From assembly GCA_963662175.1 (NCBI GenBank), contig OY759222.1, positions 2,648,713 to 2,712,712 on the forward strand: a stretch of 64,000 bases of DNA. Direction: 5' to 3'. This document shows, piece after piece, positions 1 to 9,855 of this stretch; the first letter of the stretch is position 1, and every line of letters starts with the position of its first letter. The position numbers and the translations under genes were made by a program. Below the pieces are notes generated by a model that was not told the DNA's origin, ran no database searches, and saw only the letters and a program-made list of their open reading frames with translations. The DNA is from Aradus depressus (lineage: Eukaryota > Arthropoda > Insecta > Hemiptera > Aradidae).

Positions 1-260
1 GCAATCCTGCATCATCGAGCACCATGGTCAGCGATGCTAACACCTCGGTGTTTATAACCACCACACCAATGGGAATCCATCCTTTGGTGCTCACTACTAC
101 ACTACTGAGGTTCCAGCCAGCACTGGTAATAGCAATGGTAACACTTTCATTAATGGTGTACCAATTCGAGCAGAAAAGACGAATCTGAAAACAATCTGCC
201 AGGCCATAAAATCGACTTCAATCTTCAGACATGATAGACCGGACTGGATCATGTGCTTTC

Positions 261-645
261 ACACATGGTAGACTGAACTCCGATTGGGCTGGGAACGGAC
301 TGGACCGTGTTCTTTCACACATGGTAGACTGAACTCCGATTAGACTGGGAACGGACTGGACCGTGTTCTTTCACACATGGTAGACTGAACTCCGATTGGA
401 CTGGGAACGTACTGGACCGTGTTCTTTCACACATGGTAGACTGAACTCCGATTAGACTGGGACTGGCCTGGACCGGGTTCTTTCACACATGGTAGACTGA
501 ACTCCGATTGGACTGGGAACGGACTGGACCGTGTTTTTTCACACATGGTAGACTGAACTCCGATTGGACTGGAACTGGACCGTGTTCTATTACACATGGT
601 AGACTGAACTCCGATTGGACTGGGACCGGATTGCGACTAGACAGA
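261..645. repeat. 56-bp minisatellite, about 7 copies
   Basis: A tandem repeat whose copies begin ACACATGGTAGACTGAACTC at 261, 317, 373, 429, 485, 541 and 592. The period is exactly 56 bp for the first five steps. The last step is 51 bp because that copy lacks five bases around the GGGAACGGACTGG part. Copies differ by scattered substitutions, for example GATTGG versus GATTAG. No spacers of unrelated sequence lie between units, so it is a simple minisatellite and not a CRISPR-like array. Confidence 0.95.
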
Positions 646-845
646 CTGTAGACTGTCAACTCCCTGCAGACGCCAACATAGCTACTTCCTACAACCTGAA
701 TATTCTATATTTGTTTCGCTTAATATTTTCTTTCCTCCGAATTATTTTTCCCCCCGTTCATTTTTCGGTAGGTGACATATCACCCTTAAATTGTGTGGCT
801 ATAATAATATGGCTATGATAGATTCTCTAAGGTTTTTTTTATTTA
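646..845. other. intergenic, nothing recognised
   Basis: AT-rich sequence between the 56-bp minisatellite and the first SINE fragment. A 67-codon open frame begins within the minisatellite and ends here, but it has no coding character I can see. Confidence 0.5.
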
Positions 846-1052
846 AAAAAATAACCTTGAGCACGCCGTTGTTCGATAGGTCCCAAGCCTGTCCGATGTC
901 AGGTACTCGTTGAAGACTCCTGTCCTAAGTTAATAAATCTGGGTAGGCAAGATTTAGAGGTCCGACAATAGAGTCGAGCTCATGTCCATCAGAGCATTCT
1001 GTTAGTAGGCAATATATGACAGGGTAGTTGAAGCCCGGGCATGAGTCACCAA
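846..1052 (+). mobile_element. SINE fragment (tRNA head missing), family S1
   Basis: This carries the body and tail of a SINE family seen at least seven times in the window. Shared landmarks in order are CCTTGAGCACGCCG, CCTGTCCGATGTCAGGTACT, the GGTAGGCAAGATTTAG segment and the tail GCCCGGGCATGAGTCAC. The tRNA-like head found in copies at 3.6-3.9 kb and 29.5-29.9 kb is absent, so this copy is 5'-truncated. It is more diverged than the minus-strand full-length copies. Confidence 0.8.
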
Positions 1053-1481
1053 AACCAACCAACCTACGGAACCGTTCAGTGTGTGGCCCGATCAGACTCC
1101 TCCGCAACTTTAGAACTAGTGTCACGTTTTATTTTTTTCAATTTCAATTTACATATTCAAAAAATACTGAGGATAACATCCTCGGCCTTCAAAAATATCT
1201 AAACGTATTTTTCTTTAAATAAACATTAATGGATATATTTATTACGAACAGCCGGATATGGATTTTTTTAAGTACATAACATGTACATAAAAATCATCTT
1301 ACTGATTACACAATTATTTCTGCATAAGCTATGGAGTGACAAAAATGTTAAGTGTTACAAGGTAATATACTGAAAAAAAAAATCGTCAGTTAAATCTTAA
1401 GAAGCACTAGACACTTTAAAAAAATATATATATTTGAATATTCACATGTTAACAACAAGAGTAAAGGCATCAAACTGATGT
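1053..1481. other. intergenic, nothing recognised
   Basis: AT-rich sequence with short homopolymers. I see no coding exon, RNA gene or recognisable element in it. Confidence 0.5.
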
Positions 1482-1650
1482 CCCTATGTCTTAGCTCGGC
1501 TATTTATAGAGGAAATGTAAGTTCCTATGTCTTAGCTCGGCTATTTATAGAGGAAATGAATGTCCCTATGTCTTAGCTCGGCTATTTATAGAAGAAATGT
1601 AAGTTCCTATGTCTTAGCTCGGCTATTTATAGAGGAAATGTAAGTTCCTA
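1482..1650. repeat. 41-bp minisatellite, 4.1 copies
   Basis: The unit CTATGTCTTAGCTCGGCTAT plus TTATAGAGGAAATG and a short variable part recurs with exact 41-bp spacing: CTATG begins at 1484, 1525, 1566, 1607 and (partial) 1648. Alternating units end in AATGTAAGTTC and AATGAATGTCC, which suggests a two-unit duplication step. Confidence 0.95.
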
Positions 1651-1677
1651 CTGATGCAGCCTAACTTGAGGGCTTAA

Positions 1678-1800
1678 CTGTCGGTGAATCACCGGCAATG
1701 TACTTCACCAGTTCGAACTATTTCTGATCAACTAATTTTTCAGCGCCTCTAAACTCTCTCCCCTCCGTCCATTTAAGGCGATTGGGGATGATGGCAGTTT
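1678..1800 (+). repeat. dispersed repeat with CGGTGAaTCACCG palindrome
   Basis: The segment GTCGGTGAATCACCG followed by CAATGTACTTC is shared with 9,384-9,500 and, in diverged and inverted form, with 34,072-34,180. It contains a perfect 6-bp inverted repeat around one base (CGGTGA-A-TCACCG). The similarity continues about 100 bp through a CTCTCCCCTCC-like part. It is probably the edge of an uncharacterised transposable element. Confidence 0.55.
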
Positions 1801-1909
1801 TGTTTAATTTTGTGCGAAAAATGCCGAATTGTCCTCTTCACGCCGCCATTTCGAAAACAAAACACTATCATATGATACCCCCACTTAATCATATTCGTCA
1901 GAAAAGATG

Positions 1910-1937
1910 CCCCCCCCCCCCCCCCCCCCCCTCCCCC
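1910..1937. repeat. poly(C) tract
   Basis: An uninterrupted run of about 22 C followed by T and five more C. Similar long G or C tracts recur near 30.5-30.8 kb and 40.5 kb inside satellite-related modules, but no module sequence is visible around this one. Confidence 0.9.
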
Positions 1938-2449
1938 GTTCATCTAGTAAAAGAAGCCTGCTTTGACACAAATATTTTTATGCGAAATAGACTTCGATAT
2001 CAAAATGCGGACCACCGACACTGTTTTTGGCTTCTATTTTGATCTACTTTTTGACATTCTATTCGGTTGTATGAAAAAAAATGTTGTTTTTGCAATTCTG
2101 TAGTCAGTCAAAAAATTTCGGAGATGTTGATTATAATTTTCGTGGCAATTGATCGTATTTTTTGGATTTTTCAGAAATAATTGTTTGATCTATAGAGAGC
2201 TTTGAGGTTCCGATTTTTTGTTTTCAACCAAAGAAACCCTACAAGGTGCAACACTTCCAGAACTTATTATATTACGTAAGGTTCACTAGACGGAGTGGTT
2301 TTCATATGCGTTTAGCTGCCTTGAAAAAATATTGGCCAAGTGTTGTCATGGGCCACATCTTGAAGGGTTTTAGAGCTATTTAGGATTTATCTAATTTTAT
2401 ATTTAATTTAGAGTACCGCTAAATATCGAAACCCAGTCGAGGCCTTAAC
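1938..2449. other. intergenic, nothing recognised
   Basis: AT-rich sequence between the poly(C) tract and the next SINE fragment. I see no gene or recognisable element. Confidence 0.5.
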
Positions 2450-2669
2450 ATTTTTTTTTATTTGGAAGGTAAACTCTAGCACGCCGTCCTTCGGGTGACG
2501 TTAAGTGATGGTCCTGTGCCTGTACGATGTTAGTTACTCGTTAAAGATCCCTATCCTAAATAACTAAACTTGTGTTGGCAGAATTTAGGGTCTCGCAGTA
2601 GAGTCAGGTTCAAGTCAACAAACGATATGGCCTAGAAGATAAAGCCCGGGCATGAGTCACAATAACTAC
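2450..2669 (+). mobile_element. SINE fragment (tRNA head missing), family S1
   Basis: A headless copy of the same SINE family, starting at TTGGAAGGTAAA and continuing through AGCACGCCGTCCTTCGG, CTGTACGATGTTAG and the tail AAGCCCGGGCATGAGTCAC. It directly abuts the 15-bp minisatellite at 2,691, which may have expanded from its 3' flank. Confidence 0.85.
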
Positions 2670-2690
2670 CTCTTTAAATAATTTAATTCC

Positions 2691-2810
2691 GTTATGCACA
2701 CTACCGTTATGCACAATACCGTTATGCACACTACCGTTATGCACAATACCGTTATGCACACTACCGTTATGCACACTACCGTTATGCACAATACCGTTAT
2801 GCACACTACC
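2691..2810. repeat. 15-bp minisatellite, 8 copies
   Basis: Eight head-to-tail copies of GTTATGCACACTACC or GTTATGCACAATACC, 120 bp in total with no length variation. The C/A difference at the tenth base gives the order C-A-C-A-C-C-A-C. Because 15 bp is five codons, both strands stay open across it (repeating MHTTV or MHNGIV type frames). I regard those frames as by-products of the period and not as a gene. Confidence 0.97.
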
Positions 2811-3049
2811 ATGAAAATCTCTTCGACCTTCCCTGAGCTATTGTGTGTATTATATATGGATATGCATTATGTACTCTCCATATCATTCAAATTGATGTAC
2901 TCTCAATGTATGACTCGATTTTGATGGAGTGTGAATATGAAGAATTCTCCAGGGAATTTGTCAGTCAATCAATACTGAATATACGAAGGGTAAGTACATT
3001 TAGTCAGTACTGAGACACCCCCTTATATATATATATATTTTTTTTTTTT

Positions 3050-3285
3050 AAGTTTTTGGAAGGTGAAAAAACCTTGAGCACGCCCTCCTTCCGATGGGAC
3101 GTTTTGTGATGGCCCCGAGCCTGTATGATGTCAGATACTCATTAAAGACTCTATCATAGTAGGAAACATTTAGAACAGCCACACTAGACTCAGACTAACG
3201 GTCCACAGAGAGACCAAAGAGCACTTTGGTAGTAGGCGATATGACGTCATAGTTAAAGTCCAGGCATGAGTCACAATAACTATTC
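3050..3285 (+). mobile_element. SINE fragment (tRNA head missing), family S1
   Basis: A third headless copy: TTTTTGGAAGGTGAAAAAACC, GAGCACGCCCTCCTTCCGAT, CCTGTATGATGTCAGATACT, then AGTCCAGGCATGAGTCAC. It is preceded by an (AT)n tract and a short poly(T) run. The similarity to 8.97-9.07 kb is close at the GGTGAAAAAACCTTGAGCACG junction. Confidence 0.85.
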
Positions 3286-3570
3286 AGAAAATTAAAAAAA
3301 AAAAACACAGAAAGTTAAGAAACAATTTATGAAATTGTGACTTTATCATTATTCATGAATTATATCTTTTATGTATGAGCCAAGATTGGCAAATATATTG
3401 GCGACTTATCCACTACACTAAATCTGCAATTTGAATATGAATTAACTGACGGATTGGCGAACATACAGATTCGATACTTGTTTATCTCGAAAGCTGACAG
3501 AGATACGTAATTTCGTGAAACTTTGTCTGGTTCTACAGATTCGATAGTTGTCCAAACACTTTTCAGTTTG

Positions 3571-3586
3571 AAATAATGCATATATT
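3571..3586. repeat. target-site duplication of SINE, left copy
   Basis: AAATAATGCATATATT at the 3' side of the minus-strand SINE, matched by AAATAATGTATATATA on its other side (two differences in 16). Confidence 0.6.
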
Positions 3587-3924
3587 AGTTAGTTATTATA
3601 ACTCATGCCCGAGCTTCAACTACGAGGTCATATCGCCTACTACCAGAGCGCTCTTCCGTCACTCTGGTGGACATGAACCCGACTCTAATGTAGAAGTCCT
3701 AAATTTTGCCTACCCTTAAATTTTTATTAACAGGGGTCTTTAACGAGTACCTGACATCGCACAGGCTCGGGACCATCGCTTAACGTCCCATCCGAAGGAC
3801 GACATACTTAAGTTTATTTTACCTATCAGATAAAATAAACTAATGGCCTCGGTCGGGTTTCGAACCCACGATCTTGAGCTCAGAAGACAAGCACACACAC
3901 CACTGAGCTACCGGCGCCCTCTAA
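3587..3924 (-). mobile_element. full-length tRNA-derived SINE, family S1
   Basis: Read on the minus strand, the element begins with a tRNA-like head, GGCGCCGGTAGCTCAGTGGT, containing a pol III A box (TAGCTCAGTGGT). A B box (GGTTCGAAACC) lies about 50 bases on. The body follows (TTTATTTTATC, then the AAGTATGTCGTCCTTCGGAT region, CGATGTCAGGTACTCG and the TCAGAGTGACGG-like part). It ends at GCTCGGGCATGAGTTATAATA. A 16-bp imperfect target duplication flanks it (3,571-3,586 and 3,925-3,940), which supports insertion by retrotransposition. I treat the head as a SINE promoter and not as a working tRNA gene, because the anticodon arm does not fold cleanly. Confidence 0.88.
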
Positions 3925-3940
3925 AAATAATGTATATATA
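3925..3940. repeat. target-site duplication of SINE, right copy
   Basis: AAATAATGTATATATA, the partner of 3,571-3,586. Confidence 0.6.
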
Positions 3941-4043
3941 TATATATTCTCGTAAGTTATTTCAACCCGATTTCCTTATACCCTCACATCCCTTCAAATT
4001 ACATAAAGGTTGATATAACTTTCAACTATATAGAAATAATGGT

Positions 4044-4161
4044 CATATTTTGAATATGCATATTCACGTTATGCTAATTGGCCAAATTCACGTCCAAATG
4101 CCCATATTTTGAATATGCATATTCACGTTATGCTAATTGGCCAAATTCACGTCCAAATGCC
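4044..4161. repeat. 59-bp direct duplication, 2 copies
   Basis: Two apparently identical 59-bp units (4,044-4,102 and 4,103-4,161), each starting CATATTTTGAATATGCATAT and ending CACGTCCAAATGCC. The lack of visible differences points to a recent event. The unit contains the palindrome-like TGAATATGCATATTCA. Confidence 0.95.
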
Positions 4162-6016
4162 AACTACCCAATCTGACTTTACATAGAATACACTATACAT
4201 ACATTTAATGGATATCAATGAATTCCTCGCGACAAAAATGAATTTTAAAAACTTTTTATCATGAAATATTTATTTTGGCACTTCAATGGGATTTCAAGAG
4301 AGGAACAACTAGTTTTTTGTCTCCCCTCAAAAGTTGTTCATATACCCGACGATATGTTTAGCTTTACACCACAATGATAAGTAAGCAACATGACGGTACA
4401 TTGTAGGATAAGTATTTATAATTTGAATGTTTATCATAACATTATTGCTATCTGAGGAGTCAGAAGGGGGTCAAGTTTGTCATCATTCAACATCTTAGGT
4501 TAATTTCCCCAAATACTTGTTATATATATGTGAAAGCCCTTTTCATAAAAGCAGAGACACTGTACACTGTGTACAGCCTCACTAAAAGGACAGACGGGAG
4601 GTTCAAACATTTTAATCTATCGAACAACCTCAGCCTTTTTCACAAAAAGAGTTTATATGTTGGTGAAGAATAACTATTTGGAATGTGTGAACAATTTGGA
4701 AGGTGAGTACAAAATAATATAATTAACATGTTTTCTTTAAGATTTATATATTCCGAGAATGTTTACCTATTCCACATTGATTATAGGGGTATAAGGTTCA
4801 ACATAATTCAGTAGGTATATAAAAACAACATAATTCAGTATATAAAAAAAATCAGAGGTACCAAGTGAATGGTACATATCCCAAATAACCTTTTGTAGGA
4901 AAATATAATATTATTTTTCCGTTCTCGAGCCATTTTAAGATAATGTTCAAAATATCACAGTAAATACTTTTGCCCTAAACACAATCATGTTCTCCCTCAT
5001 TAATTTCTGTATAATTTAATAAGGATATTCAATAAATTAATAGTTTGTGCTTGTGATGCAATTCAATTACATCCCTCCCCTGTTTAAGCTTAATTTCTGC
5101 AGAGTATAAACACTAACATATTGAAATTTAGAAAATAATTACTTTTAAAATGTGAACTTGACATTCAAATGTTATTAATTTGATGGAAATGTGTATATCT
5201 TAGTAAATCCCATTACAATTGAAATCTTAGAAAGACATCAATTCAGAATAGAATAGAATATATTTAAAAAATAGACAACCCCATTTTCCAACTGAAGGGA
5301 AAGATAAGAACGGAAGTCTACGAGGACGAAACAGCTTTTGTATACTGTTATCTTTCATCTTTTCACAGACAGCTCATCCCAAATGTCACTAATAATAGGG
5401 ATGATCAACACTTTATTTAATTGGAAAACAACACAATTGTATAAAAGCATACAATTAATTAAAATAATTGTTCAGCTTGTATAAAGTTGGGGTAAATTTT
5501 ATGATGAAGTTAAACCACAAAATGTAATATATATATACAGGTGGTACTTAACATTAAAGAATAAAAAATAAAATTCAAACGAAAACTGTAACACCCACGC
5601 AAGATAACTTTCTCATCTGATAATAAATAGCTAAGCAAATGGAAGGAAAATAAAGAACATTTAATTCACCGGTTGTCGTCTTTTGCACTACGAAAAACGC
5701 AAAAAACAAAAAAGGACAAAAATTGAAATAATACATAAATAAAAAATGCATACCTTTTAAAATGATCGTATCCTCTTTGTTTTTTTTTTATTGTTTGATA
5801 ACAAAATCCAAAAATGTACACACACAATACACAAAACCAAATAGAATACGAATAAAACCTAAGTATACACTAGTACAAGTAAAATATCATATTGGTTACA
5901 TTTTTAATGTGTTCTAGTTGTGAAGAGGACTTAAAAATAACCGAATAAAAAAAAAAAAAAAAAACGGGAGCCGAAACAGCCCATAGAATGAGTGAGAACG
6001 ACTGAAAGTAGAGTTG
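4162..6016. other. intergenic, no gene recognised
   Basis: About 1.85 kb of AT-rich sequence. A donor-like AAG/GTGAGTAC occurs near 4,694, after a short open stretch from about 4,650. No second exon that joins it was found, so I do not call a gene. Several poly(A) runs are present, including about 18 A at 5,947. Confidence 0.5.
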
Positions 6017-6748
6017 TAGGTGGGCAGTGATCAGTAATCCCTGTTACTCAATAACAGTGTTTAGTAATCATCAGTATGTATTACCAATCACTGTTTTGTA
6101 AATCACAGGTAATTCTATCTCTTTGGTAAAAATTAACATTGACCGAGAATTAATATTCCCGAAATTCCTGAAAGTACCTGTAATAGTATATGTACATAAT
6201 ATTTTACCAATTAAGAGTCTGACCAATATGACTTTCAGTGTTGTTACTATGTTTTATGCAATATGATTAACACCTATTTGAATCAAAAAGTCACTTTATA
6301 GATATTACAAAATCATAATTTCTTAAATGCTTCTCCCTACATGGGCATAATAAGAATATTGACACAATTCTTTATGCTTAATAAAGCTTAAAAATAACCC
6401 TATTATTAGAGGTTATAGTTATTTGTTTAACAGAGAACTTTTTCACAAAGTCAAAATCCCCAAAGTTACTTCCTTGTTTTTCCTTTTCCCGAGGTATTCG
6501 AGACTTTTAACCTCGAAAACTCTTTTGAAGGAAGTCTTGTTCGCATTGATAAAATCCATGAGTTTTATTTTTATTTATTGAGTTGATACATAGGCCTTAA
6601 AATAGCGAAGGGGCATTGTTAAAGTAAAGAGGAACAGCAAATATATACAAATTGAGACTTGATCAGTTTTATGGATAACAGCGATTGCGTTCAGTGTGAA
6701 CCAGTGAATCACCAGTGATCGCTAAATCACTATGATTACCCACCTCTA
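6017..6748. mobile_element. probable non-autonomous hAT-type DNA element
   Basis: The ends are inverted: AGGTGGG...AGTGATCAGTAATC at the left, and the reverse complement of TAGAGGTGGGTAATCATAG at the right. Ends of the form (C/T)AGAGGTGGG are typical of hAT elements. The 8-bp flanks AGAGTTGT and GGAGTTGG are alike at six positions, as expected for an aged 8-bp target duplication. Just inside each end, short CAGTGATC/GATCACTG motifs repeat. The roughly 730-bp interior has no coding frame, so it would depend on a transposase elsewhere. Confidence 0.45.
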
Positions 6749-7737
6749 GGAGTTGGTCCCCTACATGGACACGCCATCTTATCTCAAGTCAATTCTGGCA
6801 CTAGCCCCGACATCTACCGGACTTTTATACGTACTAAGTTTTTTTTTTTCCAACAGGGGGTTGGTTTAGTCAATAAACAAAAAATTGGTTATAAATGCAA
6901 ATTTTCACAATTAAAAATGACAACGCTTTGATGATTTTTAGGCTTAACATCAAAATGAAATAAATGGTATCTTCTAGGTGTAAGATTAAAATCTAACCAA
7001 TATTGTTTAAGATATGCATAGACCATATATTATGGTTCAGCCGACCATCCGTTATTACTATATTTAGTTATTTTTTGTAAGTCATTTTGTACCCAGGGCA
7101 ACTTCAATTATACATAACTAATGATATACTAAAATTAAGAATATCTTTCAGTTTTTCATGGCCCGAGAGGGATGCCCAGGATTTTTTCTCAAATAGCTCC
7201 CCCATCATCTCTTTCCCAATTTTAAAATAATTTCACAGTTCTACAAACCACATAAACATATATTGCCTCTTGAAGTAGCTATGTTCATATGGTGAAAGCC
7301 TTCACACGACTAGAAAAACTATTCAAATGTTTAGAAACGTTTTTAAACTGTTTAAAACAGTTATACATTTGTTTATTCGTTTGTGGGGAAGTCAGTGGAA
7401 AGAGCAACATCTCTCGCACCCTTGCTCTCTACCCAACCGATACCTGTTCCGTGACCCGTTTGTTTAGCATCCTCGTCGCTAAGTTTTATTTTGCTTCACT
7501 TGAACGTTGTCTTCCCACTGTTTTTTTTTTACCAGAACTGGTTTTCAACGCAACAGTGTCATCTTAAGTGGAACATCTCACCCTCCCAGCGTAGAGGTTA
7601 AAGGACAACTGACTTTTATTTCTATGAGAAATCTTGTCTCACATCTTATATCACAAATGAAATTTTCTATGTATATACAGAGAAACCTCTAAAGACGACC
7701 ATTATTGATAGTGGATTAGGGAAGAGGCTTAAGTCAA
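6749..7737. other. intergenic, mostly unassigned; 7,525-7,575 shares a motif with 35.1 kb
   Basis: No gene recognised. The stretch AGAACTGGTTTTCAACGCAA plus GTGTCATC..AGTGG near 7,533-7,573 resembles the reverse complement of a segment at about 35,110-35,160. There, the segment interrupts a Tc1-like transposase remnant. Both are probably copies of one small unidentified repeat. Confidence 0.4.
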
Positions 7738-7885
7738 AAACATAATAACTGCCGTTGTAATGAATGTAACAACAAAAAATGTCATATGTAAATTCAAAAC
7801 CACAAAAGAATGACACATATTGATTTTACGCGGAATCAGCAGAAGAAAAGGGTGTGCTCAACTCAAAACCCCAATAACTGCTTAA
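7738..7885 (+). repeat. diverged solitary copy of satellite module B
   Basis: AATAACTGCCGTTGTAATGA at the start matches the start of module B in the 41-64 kb array (AATAACTGCCGATGTAATGA). The copy ends GTGCTCAACTCAAAACCCCA followed by another AATAACTGC, as at a B-to-B junction. Length is close to the 144-bp monomer. The G-rich part is reduced to GAAGAAAAGGGTG. It shows that module B exists outside the array. Confidence 0.75.
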
Positions 7886-8190
7886 GTACTACATTTTTAT
7901 TTGTATAAAAATAATCTTTAAATATTATATTCTTAAATAGAATTATAAGACTTTCTTAATTTCAATTTTCTTCTTTTCTGTTTTAATTATTCGATTTTGT
8001 CAATATCGGTAGTATTAATCATATTTTTATATTATTTATCCTTAAAATTGATTACATTTCGGATATTTTTATTTACTTAGGTATTCTTATGTTTCCGAGA
8101 AAATATGAGAAATATTCACAATAAGTAGATACCGTTTTGCATGTATCTCCAGGTACATAATGAAAAGTTGGAATTCACAAAAAAAGACTT
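7886..8190. other. intergenic, nothing recognised
   Basis: AT-rich sequence downstream of the mRpL35 3' end; no gene or element seen. Confidence 0.5.
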
Positions 8191-8196
8191 TATTAT
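8191..8196 (-). terminator. candidate polyadenylation signal of mRpL35
   Basis: AATAAA on the minus strand, about 200 bases beyond the stop codon at 8,398-8,400. It gives a plausible short 3' UTR. Confidence 0.5.
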
Positions 8197-8397
8197 AAAT
8201 AAAGATATAATTTGTTTTATGATTCAGAAGAATTAATTATACTTAAATATGGACAAAGTAAAAACTAACATAATCATTTGTTATTAAAATTATACGTAAC
8301 AAATCGAACCCAAAAATTTCCTGTGCCGAACCATTGCAGAAATGGTTGGAAATGGAAAATCCTAATAGATACAACATTTGTTGATCTTCCCGGGATG

Positions 8398-8635
8398 TCA
8401 GAGGGGCGTCCAGGGTCGACTCCTGGTGAGAGGAAACTCTTCTCTGGAGTGGTACGGCGAGTATGGGTCATCCACATAGTACTTGGGTTTTCGCCAGTAG
8501 CGGGTCACCATTTTGTCCAGAAGCCAGCTCTGAGTGGCGTTCGTCATCACGTGTTGACGGAGTCGCCTTTTTCGATTCGCCGATTTCTTATACAAACGTT
8601 TATTTCGGCCACATCTTCCACGAATCCACATTCCC
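8398..8635 (-). CDS. mRpL35: mRpL35 exon 4 (terminal coding exon)
   Basis: Last exon of mitochondrial ribosomal protein L35 (bL35m), a component of the mitochondrial large ribosomal subunit. The acceptor is a pyrimidine-rich tract ending TTATAG at 8,636. The exon supplies the last base of a split tryptophan codon (TG/G) begun in exon 3. It encodes the conserved C-terminal core: MWIRGRCGRNKRLYKKS, then RRLRQHV, TQSWLLDKMVTRYW and YYVDDPYSPYH. These correspond to the human segments LWVRRKAGYKKKLWKK, TQSKLLDKMTTSFW and YVDDPYQKYH as I know them. The stop TGA is at 8,398-8,400. With the other three exons the product is 181 residues, close to the 188 of human MRPL35. The identification rests on family motifs and reading-phase agreement at all three introns. 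Confidence 0.93.
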
Positions 8636-8904
8636 CTATAAGAGAACAAGAAGACAAAAAATTAAAGTGTCTGTAATTGAGACGAAATCCAAATATAATT
8701 TGTAAAAAGACGCGCTACTACTTGTCAATATTTTCTCTTTATAAAATTCTTTTGAACTAAACACGAGGCAGCAAACATGGCTCTCAATAAGGTATATGAC
8801 ATTAACAAACAACATAATACATAAAGTTAACAGTAAACGGTACACAAACATGGTAACAACAAACAAACAGGGTAATACATCTGGAGTGGGAAGGAGAAGA
8901 AGCG

Positions 8905-9150
8905 AGTAGCTCAAATGTAGCCGGCTTCCATACTGAGCTTCAAGATTTCAGGTTCGAAACCCGGCTGAAGATGAAAAAACCTTGAGCACGCCGTCCTTCG
9001 GATGGAACGTTAAGCGATGATCCCGAGCCTGTACGATGTCAGGTACTCGTTAAGTACCTAGATGAATAAACATTCAGGGAAGGCAACAAGATAGGACTTC
9101 CATAGTAGAGTCAGGCTCAAGTCTGCCAGGGCGACCAAAGGGAACCTTCC
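8905..9150 (+). mobile_element. SINE with tRNA-like head, family S1, inside mRpL35 intron 3
   Basis: A tRNA-like head is recognisable (A-box-like GAGTAGCTCAAATG, B box GGTTCGAAACC at 8,951-8,961). The family body follows: AACCTTGAGCACGCCGTCCT, CCTGTACGATGTCAGGTACT and TAGAGTCAGGCTC. The linker between head and body is short compared with the full-length copies. The usual GGGCATGAGTCAC tail is not visible. It lies antisense to mRpL35. Confidence 0.8.
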
Positions 9151-9154
9151 GCAA

Positions 9155-9231
9155 TACCCATATTGCCAACCCTTCCACGATTGCCATATTGCCAACCCTT
9201 CCGCGATACCCATATTGCCAACCCTTCCTGT
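9155..9231. repeat. short tandem repeat, about 29-bp unit
   Basis: CCATATTGCCAACCCTTCC occurs at about 9,158, 9,183 and 9,209, each copy followed by (A/G)CGAT or similar. Roughly 2.7 degenerate copies of a 25-29 bp unit. Confidence 0.7.
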
Positions 9232-9383
9232 AATCTGATCATAAACAATAAAATTTTCTTTTTGGACTATGAGTCTAACCAAATCTGCAAAACATTAATT
9301 AAAAATTATATTTTAAACCTAAAAACCTGTAAACCTAAAAAAAAAAAGATGACATAAGACTAACTGCAAATCATTTTAAAAAA

Positions 9384-9500
9384 TGTCGGTGAATCACCGT
9401 CAATGTACTTCCCCAAAAAGAATCACTCAATAAGTTTCCGCTCTCCTTTCCAAACCAATCGACCTGGATAAATACCAATAGTTGACTTACATACGTGACC
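9384..9500 (+). repeat. dispersed repeat with CGGTGAaTCACCG palindrome
   Basis: TGTCGGTGAATCACCGTCAA followed by TGTACTTCCCCA, a second copy of the repeat at 1,678. It matches the inverted copy at 34,072-34,180 further through CTCTCCTTTCCAAACCAATC and ATAGTTGACT. It lies within mRpL35 intron 3. Confidence 0.55.
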
Positions 9501-9729
9501 TCTGCTGATCCGCTACCCACTTCCCTCAGGTCTATTTCGTGTAAAATTAATAGAATTGTATTACATATGAAATTGTGTTTCAATAAATTCATACTTTCAA
9601 CATTCAAAAGGCATTAAAGTTTTTGTGCTAAATCTCCCCCTTCCCGTTAGCTGAAAAACAAACATAGGAGTCGTCCTTACAGGATTCTACGTCCTTACAG
9701 TAGTAAAATCATAAGATCACAATACTCAC

Positions 9730-9855
9730 CAGTCCAATCTGTAAAACCGGCACAAAACTGCTTTGCATGTTTTTCTTTTACCACTTTTTAAAGAAAATTT
9801 TGTTATATTTCTAGAAGGCTGAAATTGAAAAACGCTTTGAGCTACAGATCCACCA
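9730..9855 (-). CDS. mRpL35: mRpL35 exon 3
   Basis: A 126-bp exon. The acceptor is a poly(T) tract ending CAG at 9,856. The donor is ACTG/GTGAGT, with the intron's first G at 9,729. It supplies the third base of a serine codon started in exon 2 and the first two bases of the tryptophan codon finished in exon 4. It encodes GGSVAQSVFQFQPSRNI and then KSGKRKTCKAVLCRFYRLDW. The second part matches the conserved GKRKTVKAV..RF.RL of MRPL35, which directly precedes the segment found in exon 4. It lies in the expected order and strand. Confidence 0.93.

Larger units (their letters stand above)
8636..9729 (-). other. mRpL35 intron 3
   Basis: A 1,094-bp GT/AG intron (donor GTGAGT at 9,729, acceptor TTATAG at 8,636). 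It holds a plus-strand SINE copy, a short CATATTGCCAACCCTTCC tandem repeat and one copy of the CGGTGAATCACCG dispersed repeat. Confidence 0.85.

Noticed and set aside
41..268. Possible coding exon or pseudogene fragment at the window start (frame reading HLGVYNHHTNGN...)
   Set aside because: About 75 codons are open and the composition is somewhat gene-like, but no splice sites, start or recognised family. The window edge cuts the context.
261..645. CRISPR-like array
   Set aside because: The 56-bp units are contiguous repeats with no unique spacers, and the context is eukaryotic.
3850..3919. Functional tRNA gene
   Set aside because: Pol III boxes are present, but the anticodon arm does not form properly. 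The same head is fused to a repeated body and tail in other copies, so it is a SINE.
4640..4694. Short exon ending in AAG/GTGAGTAC
   Set aside because: A good donor-like site alone. No partner exon or protein similarity could be found in phase.
8278..8676. 132-codon plus-strand frame
   Set aside because: It is the shadow of mRpL35 exon 4, which is on the opposite strand and has clear family motifs.
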